Source: Myxococcota bacterium (lineage in GTDB: Bacteria; Myxococcota_C; UBA6777). Taken from it: DNA of 6,466 nucleotides. The translations under genes were made by a program, and so were the position numbers. Numbering within the stretch: the stretch's first letter is position 1; each line of letters starts with the position of its first letter. Below the pieces are notes generated by a model. It did not search any database and was not told where the DNA came from. It saw only the letters and a program-made list of their open reading frames with translations. The stretch lies in contig CAUJFU010000478.1 of assembly GCA_963169055.1 (NCBI GenBank), positions 1 through 6,466 of the forward strand. The letters run 5' to 3'. Below are positions 6,347 through 6,466 of this stretch, piece after piece.

Positions 6347-6466
6347 CTATTTGGTATCGGACTTCGTGTTGTTTCGTTTCCAACACCAATCGATCCCCAT
6401 CAGAGCATCTTCGGCCCCCATCGTGATCGCAATAGGATTTTCGTAATGGACGTGCGTTTGGGGGTC
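6347..6466 (-). CDS. C-terminal end of an unidentified protein, partial at the right edge
   Basis: On the minus strand a frame is open from the right edge to TAG at 6347-6349, giving 39 visible residues that begin with DPQTHVHYENP and contain EDALMGIDWCWKRN near the end. It ends 30 bases before the start of the LamG-rhodanese lipoprotein, a spacing typical of genes in one operon. Third-position G/C looks like that of the neighbours. I do not recognise the family. The stretch is short enough that a chance open frame cannot be excluded; the downstream ribosome site and spacing favour a real gene end. Confidence 0.45.
   Translation of the reverse strand, partial: DPQTHVHYENPIAITMGAEDALMGIDWCWKRNNTKSDTK

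Overview
The window shows two converging transcription units of about 50% GC by eye, densely coded and with no RNA genes, CRISPR arrays or transposases visible. The source looks like a Gram-negative bacterium: there are two probable lipoproteins and a periplasmic binding-protein transporter. The large Asp/Gly-rich hydrolase-like protein on the left resembles, from memory only, proteins of Myxococcota/Bradymonadota-type (former Deltaproteobacteria) genomes. This placement is a low-confidence inference.

Left unit, plus strand (2-1735): the 3' part of one large gene, open at the left edge. It encodes a probably exported, Cys-paired protein with an EF-hand-like calcium loop, an Asp/Gly-rich middle and a C-terminal part resembling the start of an esterase-type alpha/beta-hydrolase. 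Then comes a 116-base convergent spacer (1736-1851) with a clear inverted repeat and a weaker one.

Right unit, minus strand, read right to left (6466 to 1852): the tail of an unidentified gene, a lipoprotein joining a laminin-G-like domain to a rhodanese domain, then a complete ABC importer consisting of a substrate-binding lipoprotein, a fused two-domain permease and an ATPase. Gaps are 30 and 3 nt, followed by overlaps of 16 and 4 nt, so this reads as one operon whose promoter lies beyond the right edge.

The importer has the overall form of the Fe(III) (FbpABC/AfuABC) type. However, the binding protein has Asp residues where classical ferric-binding proteins carry the Tyr-Tyr iron ligands, so its substrate is open. 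The ATPase should power uptake through the fused permease of ligand delivered by the binding protein. The LamG-rhodanese lipoprotein, just upstream and probably co-transcribed, may act at the same envelope site, but its substrate is unknown.
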